From positions 1 through 54,430 of the forward strand of contig NZ_JACVZV010000017.1 of the NCBI RefSeq assembly GCF_014654725.1: a stretch of DNA of 54,430 nt. Direction: 5' to 3'. The stretch is from Vulcanococcus sp. Clear-D1 (GTDB lineage: Bacteria; Cyanobacteriota; Cyanobacteriia; PCC-6307; Cyanobiaceae). Shown here one piece after another: positions 18,676-27,964 of the stretch. Below the pieces are notes generated by a model. It saw nothing but the letters and a program-made list of their open reading frames with translations. It searched no databases and was not told the DNA's origin. Position 1 is the stretch's first letter. Every line of letters begins with the position of its first letter. A program made the position numbers and the translations under genes.

Positions 18676-19326
18676 GTGAACCGCTGCGCTGCCTCAGCAC
18701 CGATGGCCCACCCGCATGCCGCCCTGCGCCAGCGCCTGGAGGGACTCAACCTCTATCTGGTGGGGATGATGGGCAGCGGCAAAAGCACCGCCGGCCGGCA
18801 CCTGGCCGAACTGCTGGGGTACCGCTTTCTCGATGCCGACACCAGCATCGAGCAGGTTGCCGGCCGCAGCATCCCGGAGTTGTTCGCCAGCGAAGGCGAG
18901 GCGGGCTTTCGTGCACTGGAAGCCGCTGTGCTCAATCAGATCGCCAGCTGGCATTCGCTGGTGGTGGCCACCGGCGGCGGCGTGGTGACGAGGCCGGAGA
19001 ACTGGGGCCAGCTGCACCAGGGTGTGGTGATCTGGCTGGATGCCCCCGATGCCCTGCTGCTGGAGCGGCTGAGCAGCGATCCCACCCCACGGCCCTTGCT
19101 TCAGGCCGATGATCCAGCGGCACGCCTGGCGACCCTGCTGGCCGAGCGCAAACCGCTCTATGCCCAGGCCGATCTGCACATCGCTCAAGACGGCCGCCCC
19201 GCGGATCAGGTGGCTGCCCAGATCCTCGAAGCACTTCCTGGCGTGTTGAAAGAACGCACGGCAGCCCCGCAGCACCGGCTGCAGGTGGTGAACGAAGCCG
19301 GTGACGTGAGCAGCTCGATCAACTAG
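18676..19326 (+). CDS. aroK: Shikimate kinase
   Basis: AroK phosphorylates shikimate with ATP in aromatic amino acid, quinone and folate precursor synthesis. The protein has the P-loop GMMGSGKST near residue 31, the shikimate-binding FLDADTSIE and ATGGGVV motifs, and the lid region TPRPLL. It starts with GTG at 18676; an ATG at 18703 lies nine codons later and is equally likely, since the conserved sequence begins after both. The tail beyond about residue 180 is longer than in E. coli AroK. Its last four bases overlap the CRR7 gene, tail to tail. Confidence 0.95.
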   Translation: MNRCAASAPMAHPHAALRQRLEGLNLYLVGMMGSGKSTAGRHLAELLGYRFLDADTSIEQVAGRSIPELFASEGEAGFRALEAAVLNQIASWHSLVVATGGGVVTRPENWGQLHQGVVIWLDAPDALLLERLSSDPTPRPLLQADDPAARLATLLAERKPLYAQADLHIAQDGRPADQVAAQILEALPGVLKERTAAPQHRLQVVNEAGDVSSSIN

Positions 19327-19586
19327 CGGCCCGGCGGTTCCAACCGGATCGCAAACCACTGCACCACAACCCCTGGCTCGAGCTCGAGCTCACAAGCGGT
19401 TTCCAGCAGGCGCTGGGCCCGGGCCCCCGCATCCGGCAGAGAGAGCAGATCGGCTGGCAACGGATCCAGATGCTGCAGCTGTTGCGTGAGCCAGGCGAGA
19501 GTTTCTTCAGCGGTGAGCAGCTGCTGGGGGCGGCCAGGCTCCAGCACCACGTAATGATCCAGTTCTCGGATCAGCGGATCAGACAT
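19323..19586 (-). CDS. CRR7-family protein (chlororespiratory reduction 7)
   Basis: This 87-residue acidic protein fits the CRR7 family found in cyanobacteria and plants, where CRR7 is needed for assembly of the chloroplast NDH-1 complex. The central ELDHYVVLEPG, the ALPADLLSLPD-like turn and the C-terminal ELEPGVVVQWFAIRLE match the family core. The chosen ATG (MSDPLIREL) follows a longer open frame that is antisense to the next gene. With ndhO elsewhere in this window it points to an intact NDH-1 system. Its role in cyanobacteria is not established. Confidence 0.8.
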   Translation of the reverse strand: MSDPLIRELDHYVVLEPGRPQQLLTAEETLAWLTQQLQHLDPLPADLLSLPDAGARAQRLLETACELELEPGVVVQWFAIRLEPPGR

Positions 19587-19638
19587 GGAGCCGGGGCGTA
19601 GCGCCAGGATCAGCGCAGCCTGCCACGCCTGTTCAGCC

Positions 19639-20325
19639 ATGGAGATTGCACTGCTGCGTGGCTGCTGCCTGGCAGCGCTACTGCTGCTGCTGCAAACGCC
19701 GATGGCCCTGGCCGCCTCCGCTGCCGAGCCCTTAGAGCAGCGCCTGGCGAGCTGGCCAAGCTGGAGCCTGCCGGCACCGCTGCCGCGGCCCGGTCAGCGC
19801 GATTTGCTGTACCCGGAGTGGTTTGCGGGGCGCTGGCAGGCCACCAATCACGACCCCAGCGGCGCGGAACCCGATCTCCACTACGAGGTGCGCTTCAGCG
19901 CCAATCCCCAAGGCCAAGTGGTGGGCGATCGGGCCTTCAACGCCGCGGCCATCGGAGCCGCCCTGCTGGGGGATCAGCTGCTGCAGGTGCGCAACGATCC
20001 GCTGAACCCCAACCGTCAGCTGGCCTTGCTCGCCGGTGACCAGCGGCTGGAATCCACGGTGGTGGGGCGGCGCAGCGCTCAAACCAGCGAGCGCTGCTTC
20101 CTGGCCGACGAACTGGCTCTGCAGGTGGTGCATGGCCCTGGCGATCCGCGGGTGAGCCGCGTAGAAACCCTCAGCCGCTACCAGCTGGTGGGACCAGATC
20201 GCATCGAAGCCGAGCAATGGCAGGCCAGCTATGGCTCGCCGGCCGATGGGCTAGCCGGCGCGGCCCGGCGCAGCTGGCGGGGCCAGTTGGTGCTGGAACG
20301 CCTCGATCAGGGGCGCCCCACCTGA
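19639..20325 (+). CDS. DUF6816-type exported protein
   Basis: A 228-residue protein with a signal peptide (MEIALLRGCC, a leucine run, cleavage near ALAAS). The mature part has the block LLYPEWFAGRWQATNHD around residue 60, typical of a cyanobacteria-specific lumenal or periplasmic family that I recall as DUF6816. A beta-rich middle and the ending RRSWRGQLVLERL follow. No catalytic residues stand out. The family name is from memory and should be checked. It begins beside the divergent CRR7 gene, 52 bp apart, and overlaps the GST gene by 19 bp tail to tail. Confidence 0.7.
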   Translation: MEIALLRGCCLAALLLLLQTPMALAASAAEPLEQRLASWPSWSLPAPLPRPGQRDLLYPEWFAGRWQATNHDPSGAEPDLHYEVRFSANPQGQVVGDRAFNAAAIGAALLGDQLLQVRNDPLNPNRQLALLAGDQRLESTVVGRRSAQTSERCFLADELALQVVHGPGDPRVSRVETLSRYQLVGPDRIEAEQWQASYGSPADGLAGAARRSWRGQLVLERLDQGRPT

Positions 20326-21017
20326 GTGCCGATCGCATCGCGCCACTGCCAGAGGGGCGCCAGTAGGGGGTCATCTGCCAGCCCTGGCACGCCGCGGCCT
20401 GCCAGGGGTGCTCCGGCACTGGCTGGAAACAGCAGCAGCGAGAGCTGAGCGACGACGGCCAGATCCGCCAGGCTGAGCTGATCGCCCACCAGATAGGGCT
20501 GCTGCTGCACCAGCACCGCCAGCTGCTCGAGGTTGGCGCGCAGCTGCTCAAGGCCGCCGTGATCGATCACCTGCCCCAGGCCACTGAGCACGCTGGAGGG
20601 CAGCGCCCCAACCAGGCTGCGCAGAGGGGCGGGGGTGGCATCAGGGAGCAGTCCGCCCCGCAGCACAGGATCGGCGGCCGCTGCCTGCACGAGGGCCAGC
20701 CGCACGCCGGCGGCCAGGGCGGTGTCGGCCCAGTCTTCAAGCAGCAGCACCTGAGCGCGTTGGATCGGATCCACGGGCAACAGGGCCGGCTGCGGCGTGT
20801 GGCGCTCCAGGTGTTGGGCGATGGCGCTGGAATCAGCAACCACGTTGGAGCCATCCACCAGCACCGGCACCTGCCGCTGCCCCGACAGGCGATAGAGCTC
20901 CAGTTGCCCCACCCCAGGGGTGACCTCAACCACGCTGTAGGGCAGGCCCTTGGCTGCCAGCACCAAACGCACCTTCTCGCAGAAGGCGGAGTGGCGGAAC
21001 TGATGGAGCTCCAGCAT
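20307..21017 (-). CDS. Glutathione S-transferase family protein
   Basis: This 236-residue protein has an N-terminal thioredoxin-fold GST domain: MLELHQFRHSAFCEKVRLVL with a cysteine that may form the active site, then QVPVLVDG and the glutathione-binding DSSAIAQHLE. An alpha-helical C-terminal domain with the N-capping box YLVGDQLSLADLAV follows. Such proteins conjugate or reduce substrates with glutathione; the target is unknown. The ATG at 21017 was chosen because it begins the fold exactly, although the frame stays open further upstream. Confidence 0.9.
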   Translation of the reverse strand: MLELHQFRHSAFCEKVRLVLAAKGLPYSVVEVTPGVGQLELYRLSGQRQVPVLVDGSNVVADSSAIAQHLERHTPQPALLPVDPIQRAQVLLLEDWADTALAAGVRLALVQAAAADPVLRGGLLPDATPAPLRSLVGALPSSVLSGLGQVIDHGGLEQLRANLEQLAVLVQQQPYLVGDQLSLADLAVVAQLSLLLFPASAGAPLAGRGVPGLADDPLLAPLWQWRDAIGTQVGRP

Positions 21018-21072
21018 CGGACCCTTTTCGCGGCAGAGTAGCCAGCACTCAACGGCCAGCGCCCGAGCCCCG

Positions 21073-21279
21073 ATGCGGGATTTCTTCCTCAATGTGACGC
21101 GCTACCCGCGCTACCTGATCGCCTTTGGCCTGGGCGTGGCCAACTCGGTGCTCGAGCCCCTGGCCCAACGGCGCAGCAATCCGGTCACGGCCGTTGCCCT
21201 GGTGGGAGCGCTGGTGAGCGGTCTGCTGAGCCTGGGGCTGATCCTGCGTGCCATGGTGAGCACAGATGTGATCGCCTAG
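21073..21279 (+). CDS. ycf33: Ycf33/DUF751 family membrane protein
   Basis: A 68-residue protein with one or two membrane helices, recognised as DUF751, the family of algal chloroplast Ycf33. The opening [18 protein letters not shown] is the family signature. It is conserved in cyanobacteria and plastids and has been linked to cyclic electron flow in some work, but its biochemical role is not settled. It sits two bases upstream of rbfA, so both are probably one transcript. Confidence 0.9.
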   Translation: MRDFFLNVTRYPRYLIAFGLGVANSVLEPLAQRRSNPVTAVALVGALVSGLLSLGLILRAMVSTDVIA

Positions 21280-21281
21280 GC

Positions 21282-21692
21282 ATGGCGCAGGGCAGGCGGG
21301 TGGAACGGGTGGCGGCCTCAATCCGCCGTGAGATCAGCGAGCTGTTGGTGAACGGGATCAAGGACGATCGCGTCAGCCTGGGCATGGTGAGCGTCACCAA
21401 TGTGGAGGTGGCAGGCGATCTGCAGCACTGCAAGATCTTTGTGAGCGTCTATGGCGCCCCGGAGGTGCAGGATCAGGCTCTGGCCGGGCTGCGCTCAGCG
21501 GCGGGCTTTGTGAAAGGCGAATTGAGCCGCCGCCTCAACATGCGCCGCACACCGGAAGTGATCTTCCACCTGGATCGGGGCATCGAAAAAGGAACGTCGG
21601 TGCTGGGGCTGCTCAACCAACTGGAGCAGAAGCGTCAGGAACGGGGCGAGATCCCGGAGGGCACCGGCCAGATCGACGATGACCTCAGCTGA
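21282..21692 (+). CDS. rbfA: 30S ribosome-binding factor RbfA
   Basis: RbfA helps mature the 5' end of 16S rRNA and is needed for growth in the cold. The 136-residue protein shows the KH-like fold of the family: [17 protein letters not shown] at the start, then [36 protein letters not shown] and the strand [12 protein letters not shown]. The C-terminal tail is long and polar. It starts two bases after ycf33 and overlaps the GH3 gene by 14 bp. Confidence 0.96.
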   Translation: MAQGRRVERVAASIRREISELLVNGIKDDRVSLGMVSVTNVEVAGDLQHCKIFVSVYGAPEVQDQALAGLRSAAGFVKGELSRRLNMRRTPEVIFHLDRGIEKGTSVLGLLNQLEQKRQERGEIPEGTGQIDDDLS

Positions 21693-23292
21693 ACTGCGCC
21701 GCCACTTGGCGCAGCTGCTGGTGGTGCGCGGCAGCGGCTTCAGCCGCGACAGCCAGCGCCGCTATCCCCGCTGGGAGCTCACCAATGCCGAGCTGAAGCA
21801 GCTGCTCGAGGTGGGCGTGGGCGGTGTGATCCTGCTGGGGGGCAGCGCCGAAGATCTGCGGCTGCGCTGCGCTCAACTGCAGCTCTGGGCTCAGCAGCCC
21901 CTGCTGCTCTGCGCCGACGTAGAGGAGGGCGTGGGCCAGCGCTTTGAAGGAGCCAGCTGGCTGGTGCCGCCCCTCGCTCTGGGGCGGCTGCATGGCCGAG
22001 ATCCGGCGCGCGCTGTGGAGCTGGCGGAACGCTATGGCCGCTGCTGCGGCCGCCAGGCGCGGCTGCTGGGGCTCAACTGGGTGCTGGGGCCCGTGTGCGA
22101 TGTGAACAACAACCCCGCCAACCCCGTGATCAACGTGCGGGCCTGGGGTGAAACCCCCGAGAGCGCGGGCGCGCTGGCGGCTGCGTTTGTGCGCGGCTGC
22201 CAGAGGGAGGGGGTGCTGGCCTGCGCCAAGCACTTCCCCGGCCATGGCGACACCAGCGCTGACTCCCACCTGGAGCTACCGCTGATCCCCCACAACCGTG
22301 AGCGCTTGGACACGGTGGAGCTGCCGCCTTTCCGCGCCGCTATCGCGGCGGATGTGGCCTCGGTAATGACAGCCCATCTGCAGCTACCAGCCCTCGACAC
22401 CACCCATCCGGCCACCCTCTCGCCGGCCGTGCTCACCACCCTGCTGCGGCAGGACCTTGGCTTTACGGGCCTGGTGGTCACCGATGCGCTGGTGATGGAC
22501 GCCATCACCAAGGCCTACGGCGCGGCTGAAGCGGCTGTGCTGGCCTTTGAAGCAGGCGCCGATCTGATCTTGATGCCCGCCGATGCCAGCGCCGCCCTGG
22601 ATGGCTTGGCAGCAGCTGTGGAGAGCGGGCGCATCAGCCAGGCCCGCGTGCAGGCCAGCCTGGAGCGGCGCAGGGCTGCCCTGCAGCGCTGCCGTCCTCC
22701 GGGTTCAGCGAGCCTGAACGTGGTGGTGCAGGAGCTCAACACACTCGTGGCAGACGAGGAGCGCGCGCTCGCCCATGTGCTGCTGGAGCTAAGCCTGGAG
22801 CGGCAAGGCGGCTCGGTGCCAGCCGCGGAGGTTGGCGTGAACCTGATCCGGCTTGACAGCCAAGTGAATGCCCCGCAGCTGCCGGCCATGGCACCGGCGC
22901 TGCTGCGGCCGGCAGCCCAGGGCTATCAGCCCGTGCTGCTCGATGGCCGCAGCCCGAGCCCCTGGAGCGGCAACGCAGACGCACCGCTGGCACTGGATCG
23001 CCTAGGGAGCGGCCCGGTGCTGCTGCAGCTGCTGGTGCGCGGCAATCCCTTCCGCGGCAGTGCGGGCGGCGATGAACCCTGGCCGCAGGTGGTGCTGCAG
23101 CTGCTGGCGGCAGGACGGCTGGCGGGGCTGGCGGTGTATGGCAGCCCCTACCTCTGGGAGCAGCTGCGCACGCTGCTGCCGCCGGAGCTGCCGGCGGCCT
23201 ACAGCCCAGGCCAGATGCCGCAGGCCCAGGCCGTGGTGCTCGAGGCTCTGGGGCTGACGGCGGCCGCCCTGGAGGGAGGCTTCACCGACTGA
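21679..23292 (+). CDS. Glycoside hydrolase family 3, NagZ-like
   Basis: A 537-residue GH3 enzyme. The N-terminal barrel (residues 1-340) keeps the family motif [10 protein letters not shown] near residue 178, with the general-acid histidine, and the nucleophile aspartate in [10 protein letters not shown] near residue 272. These are characteristic of beta-N-acetylhexosaminidases that trim peptidoglycan muropeptides (NagZ). The C-terminal 200 residues are less conserved and resemble the alpha/beta sandwich domain of longer GH3 proteins. No signal peptide is seen, which fits a cytosolic recycling enzyme. It follows rbfA with a 14-bp overlap. Confidence 0.9.
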   Translation: MTSAELRRHLAQLLVVRGSGFSRDSQRRYPRWELTNAELKQLLEVGVGGVILLGGSAEDLRLRCAQLQLWAQQPLLLCADVEEGVGQRFEGASWLVPPLALGRLHGRDPARAVELAERYGRCCGRQARLLGLNWVLGPVCDVNNNPANPVINVRAWGETPESAGALAAAFVRGCQREGVLACAKHFPGHGDTSADSHLELPLIPHNRERLDTVELPPFRAAIAADVASVMTAHLQLPALDTTHPATLSPAVLTTLLRQDLGFTGLVVTDALVMDAITKAYGAAEAAVLAFEAGADLILMPADASAALDGLAAAVESGRISQARVQASLERRRAALQRCRPPGSASLNVVVQELNTLVADEERALAHVLLELSLERQGGSVPAAEVGVNLIRLDSQVNAPQLPAMAPALLRPAAQGYQPVLLDGRSPSPWSGNADAPLALDRLGSGPVLLQLLVRGNPFRGSAGGDEPWPQVVLQLLAAGRLAGLAVYGSPYLWEQLRTLLPPELPAAYSPGQMPQAQAVVLEALGLTAAALEGGFTD

Positions 23293-23342
23293 GCAAGCAA
23301 GCCGCGCCCTGCCACTAGCCTCAGGCCGCCTGCTCCGCCGCC

Positions 23343-24536
23343 ATGCTCAGCCTCTCCATGATCGTGCGCGATGAAGCGGCGCAGATCGAAGACTGCCTGC
23401 GCTCGGTGCAGGGCTTCGTGGACGAGATGGTGGTGGTGGACACCGGCTCCACCGACAACACCGTGGCCCTGGCGCAAGCGATGGGGGCGCGGGTGGAGCG
23501 GATCGAGTGGCCGGGCGACTTCGCCCCGGCCCGCAACCAGGCCCTTCAATGGGTGAGCGGCGACTGGGTGCTGGTGCTCGATGCCGATGAGCGCCTGCGA
23601 CCAGAAGCCATGGCGCCGCTGCGGGCCCTGATGGCGCAACCGGATGTGCTGCTGATCAACCTGCTGCGCCACGAGCGCGGGGCGGTGCAATCGCCTTACT
23701 CGAATGTGAGCCGCCTGTTCCGCCGCCACCCGGCGATCCGCTGGAGCCGCGCTTACCACTCGATGGTGGACGACAGCGTGGCTGAACTGCTCCAGCAGGA
23801 CAGCCACTGGCGCATCGCCGACTGCCCCGAACCCGCCCTGCTGCACGACGGCTACCGGCCGGAGCTGCTGGCCCAGGGCAACAAGCCCCAGCGGCTGCGC
23901 GAGGCGATGGAAGCCGAGCTGCTGGAGCGGCCGGGTGATCCCTACGCCTGCGCCAAGCTCGGCAGCCTGGAGGTGGCGGAAGGCAACCTGGAGCGCGGCA
24001 CGGCGCTGCTGCGCCAAGGGCTGGCGCAGTGCACGGCCGAAGCGCACCCCGAGCGCTATGAGCTCCTGCTGCATCTGGCCCTGGCCGAAGCAGCGCGCGA
24101 TCCCGCCGCTGCGGTGGCCCTCTATCGAGAAGCCCTGGCGCTGCCGCTGGCACCGCGCCTGAACCTCGCCGCCCGGCTCAACCTGGCGGCCCTGCTGCTC
24201 CAGCAGGGTCAACCGCAAGAGGCCGAAGCGCTCTGCCAACGAGCCACTGCCGCGGCCCCTGAGATCAGCCTGGGCTGGTACAACCTTGGCCTGATTCGCC
24301 GCCGCCTCGGCGACATCGCCGGTGCCCTGGAGGCCTACCGCGAAGCACGGCGGCTCCAGCCCGAGCACGCGGAAACCCATCAGAACCTGGCGGTAGCGCT
24401 GCTGCTCGGCGGCGACATCGATGGCGCCCGCAGCAGCTTCCGCCAGGCGATCGCGCTGCTCAACCAGCAGGGCCGCAACGGCGAAGCCGCTCAACTGCGC
24501 CAGCAGGCCGGGGCGATGGTGAAGCTGGAGGGCTGA
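23343..24536 (+). CDS. Glycosyltransferase family 2 with TPR repeats
   Basis: A 397-residue protein with an N-terminal GT2 domain: LSLSMIVRDEAAQIEDCL, then VVVDTGSTDNT and the DxD-like VLVLDADERL that binds the nucleotide sugar. About five tetratricopeptide repeats rich in Ala/Leu follow from residue 200 on (for example WYNLGLIRRRLGDIAGALEAY). GT2-TPR proteins of this type transfer sugars to surface glycans or proteins; the acceptor is unknown. It lies five bases upstream of hemD on the same strand, an unusual pairing that suggests only shared transcription. Confidence 0.88.
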   Translation: MLSLSMIVRDEAAQIEDCLRSVQGFVDEMVVVDTGSTDNTVALAQAMGARVERIEWPGDFAPARNQALQWVSGDWVLVLDADERLRPEAMAPLRALMAQPDVLLINLLRHERGAVQSPYSNVSRLFRRHPAIRWSRAYHSMVDDSVAELLQQDSHWRIADCPEPALLHDGYRPELLAQGNKPQRLREAMEAELLERPGDPYACAKLGSLEVAEGNLERGTALLRQGLAQCTAEAHPERYELLLHLALAEAARDPAAAVALYREALALPLAPRLNLAARLNLAALLLQQGQPQEAEALCQRATAAAPEISLGWYNLGLIRRRLGDIAGALEAYREARRLQPEHAETHQNLAVALLLGGDIDGARSSFRQAIALLNQQGRNGEAAQLRQQAGAMVKLEG

Positions 24537-24541
24537 GCCAG

Positions 24542-25354
24542 ATGCCAACCACCACGCCCCTGCAGGGACGCACCATCGCCGTCACCCGGGCGGAGCAGCA
24601 GCTGGGCGAGGCACGGCGCCTGTTTGAGCAGGCCGGGGCCACGGTGCTGGATCTGCCGGCGCTGGTGATCGGTCCACCGGATGAATGGGGCCCGCTCGAT
24701 GACGCCCTGGCCGAGCTGGATGAATTCCACTGGCTGGTGGTGTCCAGCAGCAACGGCGTGGATGCGGTGGAGCAGCGGCTCCAACGGCTGGGGGGCAGCC
24801 TCGCCCGCCGCCCCCAGAGCCTGAAAATCGCCGCCGTGGGCCGCAAAACAGCGGCGCGGCTTGAAGCGCTTGGGGCACCGGCGGATTTCGTGCCGCCCCA
24901 ATTTGTGGCCGACAGCCTGATCGATCACTTCCCGGTGTCGGGCTGGGGCCTACGGCTGCTGCTGCCGCGGGTGCAGAGCGGCGGCCGCACGGTGCTGGCC
25001 GAAGCCTTCGGTGAAGCGGGTGCTCGGGTGGTGGAGGTGGCCGCCTATGAATCGCGCTGCCCTGCAGCGCTGCCACCAGCAACCGCCGCGGCCCTGGCCG
25101 CCGGTGCCGTGGATGCGATCACCTTCAGCAGCGGCAAAACTGTGCAGCACACCGCCCAGTTGCTGGAGCAGCACTTTGGTGCGCCATGGCCGGAGCAGTT
25201 GAGCGGGGTGGCCTTGGTGTCGATCGGGCCGCAAACAAGCCACACCTGCCGCGCCCAGCTGGGCCGCGTGGACAGCGAAGCCAATCCCCACGACCTCGAC
25301 GGCCTGGTGGCGGCCTGCGCTCAAGCGTTGGAGGGGCGGCCGCTCAGAGGTTGA
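24542..25354 (+). CDS. hemD: Uroporphyrinogen-III synthase
   Basis: HemD closes hydroxymethylbilane with inversion of ring D to make uroporphyrinogen III, the branch point to heme, chlorophyll and B12. The family is poorly conserved, but this 270-residue protein shows the recognisable bilobed pattern: GRTIAVTRAEQQ at the start, HWLVVSSSNGVDAV near residue 60, the VGRKTA loop and the C-terminal ITFSSGKTVQH and LVSIGPQTS. The reaction makes it essential for photosynthetic growth. Its end overlaps the PilP-like gene by 11 bp in convergent orientation. Confidence 0.92.
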   Translation: MPTTTPLQGRTIAVTRAEQQLGEARRLFEQAGATVLDLPALVIGPPDEWGPLDDALAELDEFHWLVVSSSNGVDAVEQRLQRLGGSLARRPQSLKIAAVGRKTAARLEALGAPADFVPPQFVADSLIDHFPVSGWGLRLLLPRVQSGGRTVLAEAFGEAGARVVEVAAYESRCPAALPPATAAALAAGAVDAITFSSGKTVQHTAQLLEQHFGAPWPEQLSGVALVSIGPQTSHTCRAQLGRVDSEANPHDLDGLVAACAQALEGRPLRG

Positions 25355-25895
25355 ACACCCGGCGCTGACCGGCCTGGTTGAGCACCAAACGACCACTGGC
25401 CACATCAATGCTGGTGACCGACCAATCAGCCGGGAGCAACGCCGGCAGCCCGGAACCAACGCAAACACCGCGGCGCCCCACACACACCGCCCCGCTCTGG
25501 TCCCCCACCTGCACCAAGGCCTGGGCCTGACCGGCACTGCGGATCACGCCGGTGAAGCGCAGGTCGCCAGCCGAAGCACCGCCTGGAGCGGCTGCTTTCG
25601 CCTGGGGCAAAGGGGCAAAGGGATCGAGGCGGCCGGTGGGTAGCGCTGCCACCACCTGCTGCGGTGTGGGCAACGGCGTGAACCCAGCCGCCGGCGTGGG
25701 CTCGGCTGCAGCAGGTTGTTCAGCGGCTGCAGGCTTGGGGTTCGGGGGCGGCAGGCTGATGGTTTCAGGCCCCGAACTGGAAGCGCAGGCGGTGAGGGCA
25801 GGCAGCACAGCAAGCCCGCTGAGCCAGCTGCAACACGCGCGGCGGCCGCTCAGAACGCGGCGGTGATCGGTGGCGTCATCCCTGCTGCTGGCCAT
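25344..25895 (-). CDS. Putative lipoprotein, PilP-like C-terminus
   Basis: A 183-residue protein whose N-terminal hydrophobic segment ends in the lipobox LTAC, so it is probably a lipoprotein. A proline/alanine-rich linker follows, then a beta-rich region with GRLDPFAPL, LRFTGVIRSAGQAQALVQVGD and SGRLVLNQAGQRRVF. That pattern resembles the C-terminal domain of PilP, a type IV pilus alignment protein, but the similarity is weak and no pil genes are nearby. It overlaps the start of the SRPBCC gene by 20 bp and the end of hemD by 11 bp. Confidence 0.6.
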   Translation of the reverse strand: MASSRDDATDHRRVLSGRRACCSWLSGLAVLPALTACASSSGPETISLPPPNPKPAAAEQPAAAEPTPAAGFTPLPTPQQVVAALPTGRLDPFAPLPQAKAAAPGGASAGDLRFTGVIRSAGQAQALVQVGDQSGAVCVGRRGVCVGSGLPALLPADWSVTSIDVASGRLVLNQAGQRRVFNL

Positions 25896-26340
25896 ACCCG
25901 CTCTGCACGAGATCGCGGAAGCGGTCCAGGTTGGCCTGGAGCTCCTTGGTCACGATCCCCCCCAGGATGGAGGGTTCCATCAAGGGTGCCAACACCCCCG
26001 GCAGCTCGTAGCTCACGGTGAGCTTCACAGCCGTGAGATCAGGCCCTTGGGGATAGAAGCGAACAGCGCCTTTCGTGGGCAGCCCACCGACAGATTCCCA
26101 ATGCAGCTGCTGTGCCTCCACCCGCTGGGTGATGCGGGCCTTCCAGTGGAAGCGAAAGCCCTGGGCGGCGAGGGTCCAATCGGTGAGGTCGGGATCGCCG
26201 GGTTCGGTCACCACCGATTCGATCCAGTTCATCCAGCGGGGCATAGCCTCGAGATCACTCCACACCTCCCACACCCGCTGGGCTGAGGCCTGCACCTCCG
26301 TGGTGACGCTGTGTTCAAGCCAACGGCCCATGGGAATCAA
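25876..26340 (-). CDS. SRPBCC family (START-like) protein
   Basis: A 154-residue protein of the START/polyketide-cyclase superfamily: a signature VQASAQRVWEVWSDLEAMPRWMNWIESV near residues 15-42, then alternating strands, and a C-terminal helix ending LDRFRDLVQ. Such proteins bind hydrophobic ligands such as carotenoids, chlorophyll intermediates or lipids. It lies 26 bp downstream of zds in the same direction, a pairing that suggests a role in carotenoid handling, but the ligand is unknown. Confidence 0.85.
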   Translation of the reverse strand: MIPMGRWLEHSVTTEVQASAQRVWEVWSDLEAMPRWMNWIESVVTEPGDPDLTDWTLAAQGFRFHWKARITQRVEAQQLHWESVGGLPTKGAVRFYPQGPDLTAVKLTVSYELPGVLAPLMEPSILGGIVTKELQANLDRFRDLVQSGYGQQQG

Positions 26341-26366
26341 GCGAGGGGGTGATCAGGCTGAGGTGA

Positions 26367-27860
26367 TCAAGCCACAGCCGCATTGGTGGCCAGCTCGGCC
26401 TTCCTGCCCAGGATGGCGGCAGCGGCCAGGCGTCCGCTCATGGTGGCGCCTTCCATCGAATCGATGTAGTCCTGTTTGGTGTAGCTACCGGCCAGGAAGA
26501 AGTTGCCCACAGGCGTGGCCTGATCGGGGCGATAGGGCTCCATACCCGGCGCCTCGCGATACAGCGACTGGGCCAGCTTCACCACGTTGCTCCACACCAA
26601 CTTGAGGTTGCGGGCTGAGGGGAAGAGGCGGCGCACCTGCTCATCGGTGGCGGCCACGATCTCCTCGGTTTTCTTAGGGATCCAGGGATCGCCGGGGGTG
26701 AGCACGCACTGCAGCAGGGAGCCCACGCCCTCTTTGCGGTAATCCACCGGGCTGGCCAGAGCCAGATCGGCGAAGCAGCTGAAATCGGCGTCGGCGGTGT
26801 AGAGCAGGTTGTCGAGGCCGGCGGGGCGCTCCACATCGCGGCGGGCAGCCTCCTCGAGGGCACCATCGCCGAGTTCGGTGACCCAGCCGTCGTAGCGGAG
26901 CTGCACCGTGGCCACCGGCACCGCTTCGAGTTTGTAGAGGTTGTCGAACAGGGGCCAGCGGCGCCAGGTTTCCGGGATCATCCGCTGGATGCCGGGCACA
27001 TCGCAGGCAGCGAGGTAGGCATCGGCCTTCACCTCAATGTCGCCATCGGGAGTGCCGAGCTTGAGGCCACTCACCTGGGTGCTGGGCTGGCCATCGGTGC
27101 CGGCGGCACCCTCTTCAAACATCACCTCGGTGACGCGGTGGCGCAGGTGCAGCTGGCCGCCGCGCTGCTGGATGTAGTCGAAGATCGGGCCGGTGAGCCA
27201 GCGGTGCGGCGAACCCTTGAGCAGGTTGAGCTTGGAAGCCTCGGTTTTGGCCGCGAACATCATGAAGATGGTGAGCATGCAGCGGGCCGAGATCGCCTTG
27301 CAATCGATGAAGCCGAGGGCGTAAGCGATCGGATTCCACATCCGCTTGATGCTCTGCTCGCTGCCGCCGTGGCCGAGGAACCACTGCTGGAAGCTGATGC
27401 GATCGAGATCGCGGATCACCTTCATCGCCCCCTCGTAATCCACCAGACCACGCACGATCGGGCTGGTGCCCAGGGCCAGGGCATTGCGGAGCTTGTCGAG
27501 CCAGTCGAGCTGGGGGGTGGTGAAGAACGCTTTGAGGCCGTTGAAGGGGGCACCGAGAGCGAAGCGGAAATCCAGCTCCCGCAGATCGCCACCGGTGTTC
27601 ACAAACAGGTGGGTGTGATCTTTGGGCAGCAGGTTGTCGATCGCGCCCACCTTGCGCAGCAGGGCAAAAAGGTTGGCGTAGTTAAAGAAGAAGACATGCA
27701 GCCCCATCTCGATGTGGTTGCCGCCTTCATCCACCCAGCTGCCCACCTTGCCGCCCATGAACGGCCGGGCTTCGTAGAGGTCCACCTGATGGCCGGCATC
27801 CACCAGATCCACCGCCGCCGCCAACCCGGCCAGACCCGAACCCACGATGGCGACGCGCAC
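26367..27860 (-). CDS. zds: 9,9'-di-cis-zeta-carotene desaturase
   Basis: This flavin-dependent desaturase (CrtQ type) converts 9,9'-di-cis-zeta-carotene through neurosporene to 7,9,9',7'-tetra-cis-lycopene in the thylakoid and plasma membrane. The N-terminal FAD-binding sequence [19 protein letters not shown] is directly followed by [16 protein letters not shown]-terminal block [21 protein letters not shown] carries the second flavin contact. I chose GTG at 27860 because a GGGAG ribosome site (27868-27872) sits seven bases ahead; a start 15 codons earlier (27905) would add an unrelated leader. It is divergent from the IscA-type gene and upstream of the SRPBCC gene. Confidence 0.95.
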   Translation of the reverse strand: MRVAIVGSGLAGLAAAVDLVDAGHQVDLYEARPFMGGKVGSWVDEGGNHIEMGLHVFFFNYANLFALLRKVGAIDNLLPKDHTHLFVNTGGDLRELDFRFALGAPFNGLKAFFTTPQLDWLDKLRNALALGTSPIVRGLVDYEGAMKVIRDLDRISFQQWFLGHGGSEQSIKRMWNPIAYALGFIDCKAISARCMLTIFMMFAAKTEASKLNLLKGSPHRWLTGPIFDYIQQRGGQLHLRHRVTEVMFEEGAAGTDGQPSTQVSGLKLGTPDGDIEVKADAYLAACDVPGIQRMIPETWRRWPLFDNLYKLEAVPVATVQLRYDGWVTELGDGALEEAARRDVERPAGLDNLLYTADADFSCFADLALASPVDYRKEGVGSLLQCVLTPGDPWIPKKTEEIVAATDEQVRRLFPSARNLKLVWSNVVKLAQSLYREAPGMEPYRPDQATPVGNFFLAGSYTKQDYIDSMEGATMSGRLAAAAILGRKAELATNAAVA

Positions 27861-27867
27861 CCTGCTG

Positions 27868-27872
27868 CTCCC
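27868..27872 (-). promoter_or_regulatory. Ribosome binding site deciding the zds start
   Basis: On the minus strand the bases read GGGAG with seven bases to the GTG at 27860. This is the best Shine-Dalgarno match near the zds 5' end and supports the shorter start over the one at 27905. Confidence 0.6.
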
Positions 27873-27964
27873 ACGGAATGGGCACGACTCTATGGAGACG
27901 CCCACCGGAGCGGCAGGTGTGGGTTGTGCTCCATACGATGGGGTGATCAGGCCAGGGCCTTCCG

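Noticed and set aside
17501-18679. 392-codon plus-strand frame opposite the tandem PTPS gene
   Set aside because: The PTPS motifs are on the other strand; this frame shows only compositional repeats.
23199-24548. 449-codon minus-strand frame opposite the GT2-TPR gene
   Set aside because: Long because of codon bias of the gene on the plus strand; glycosyltransferase motifs prove the plus strand.
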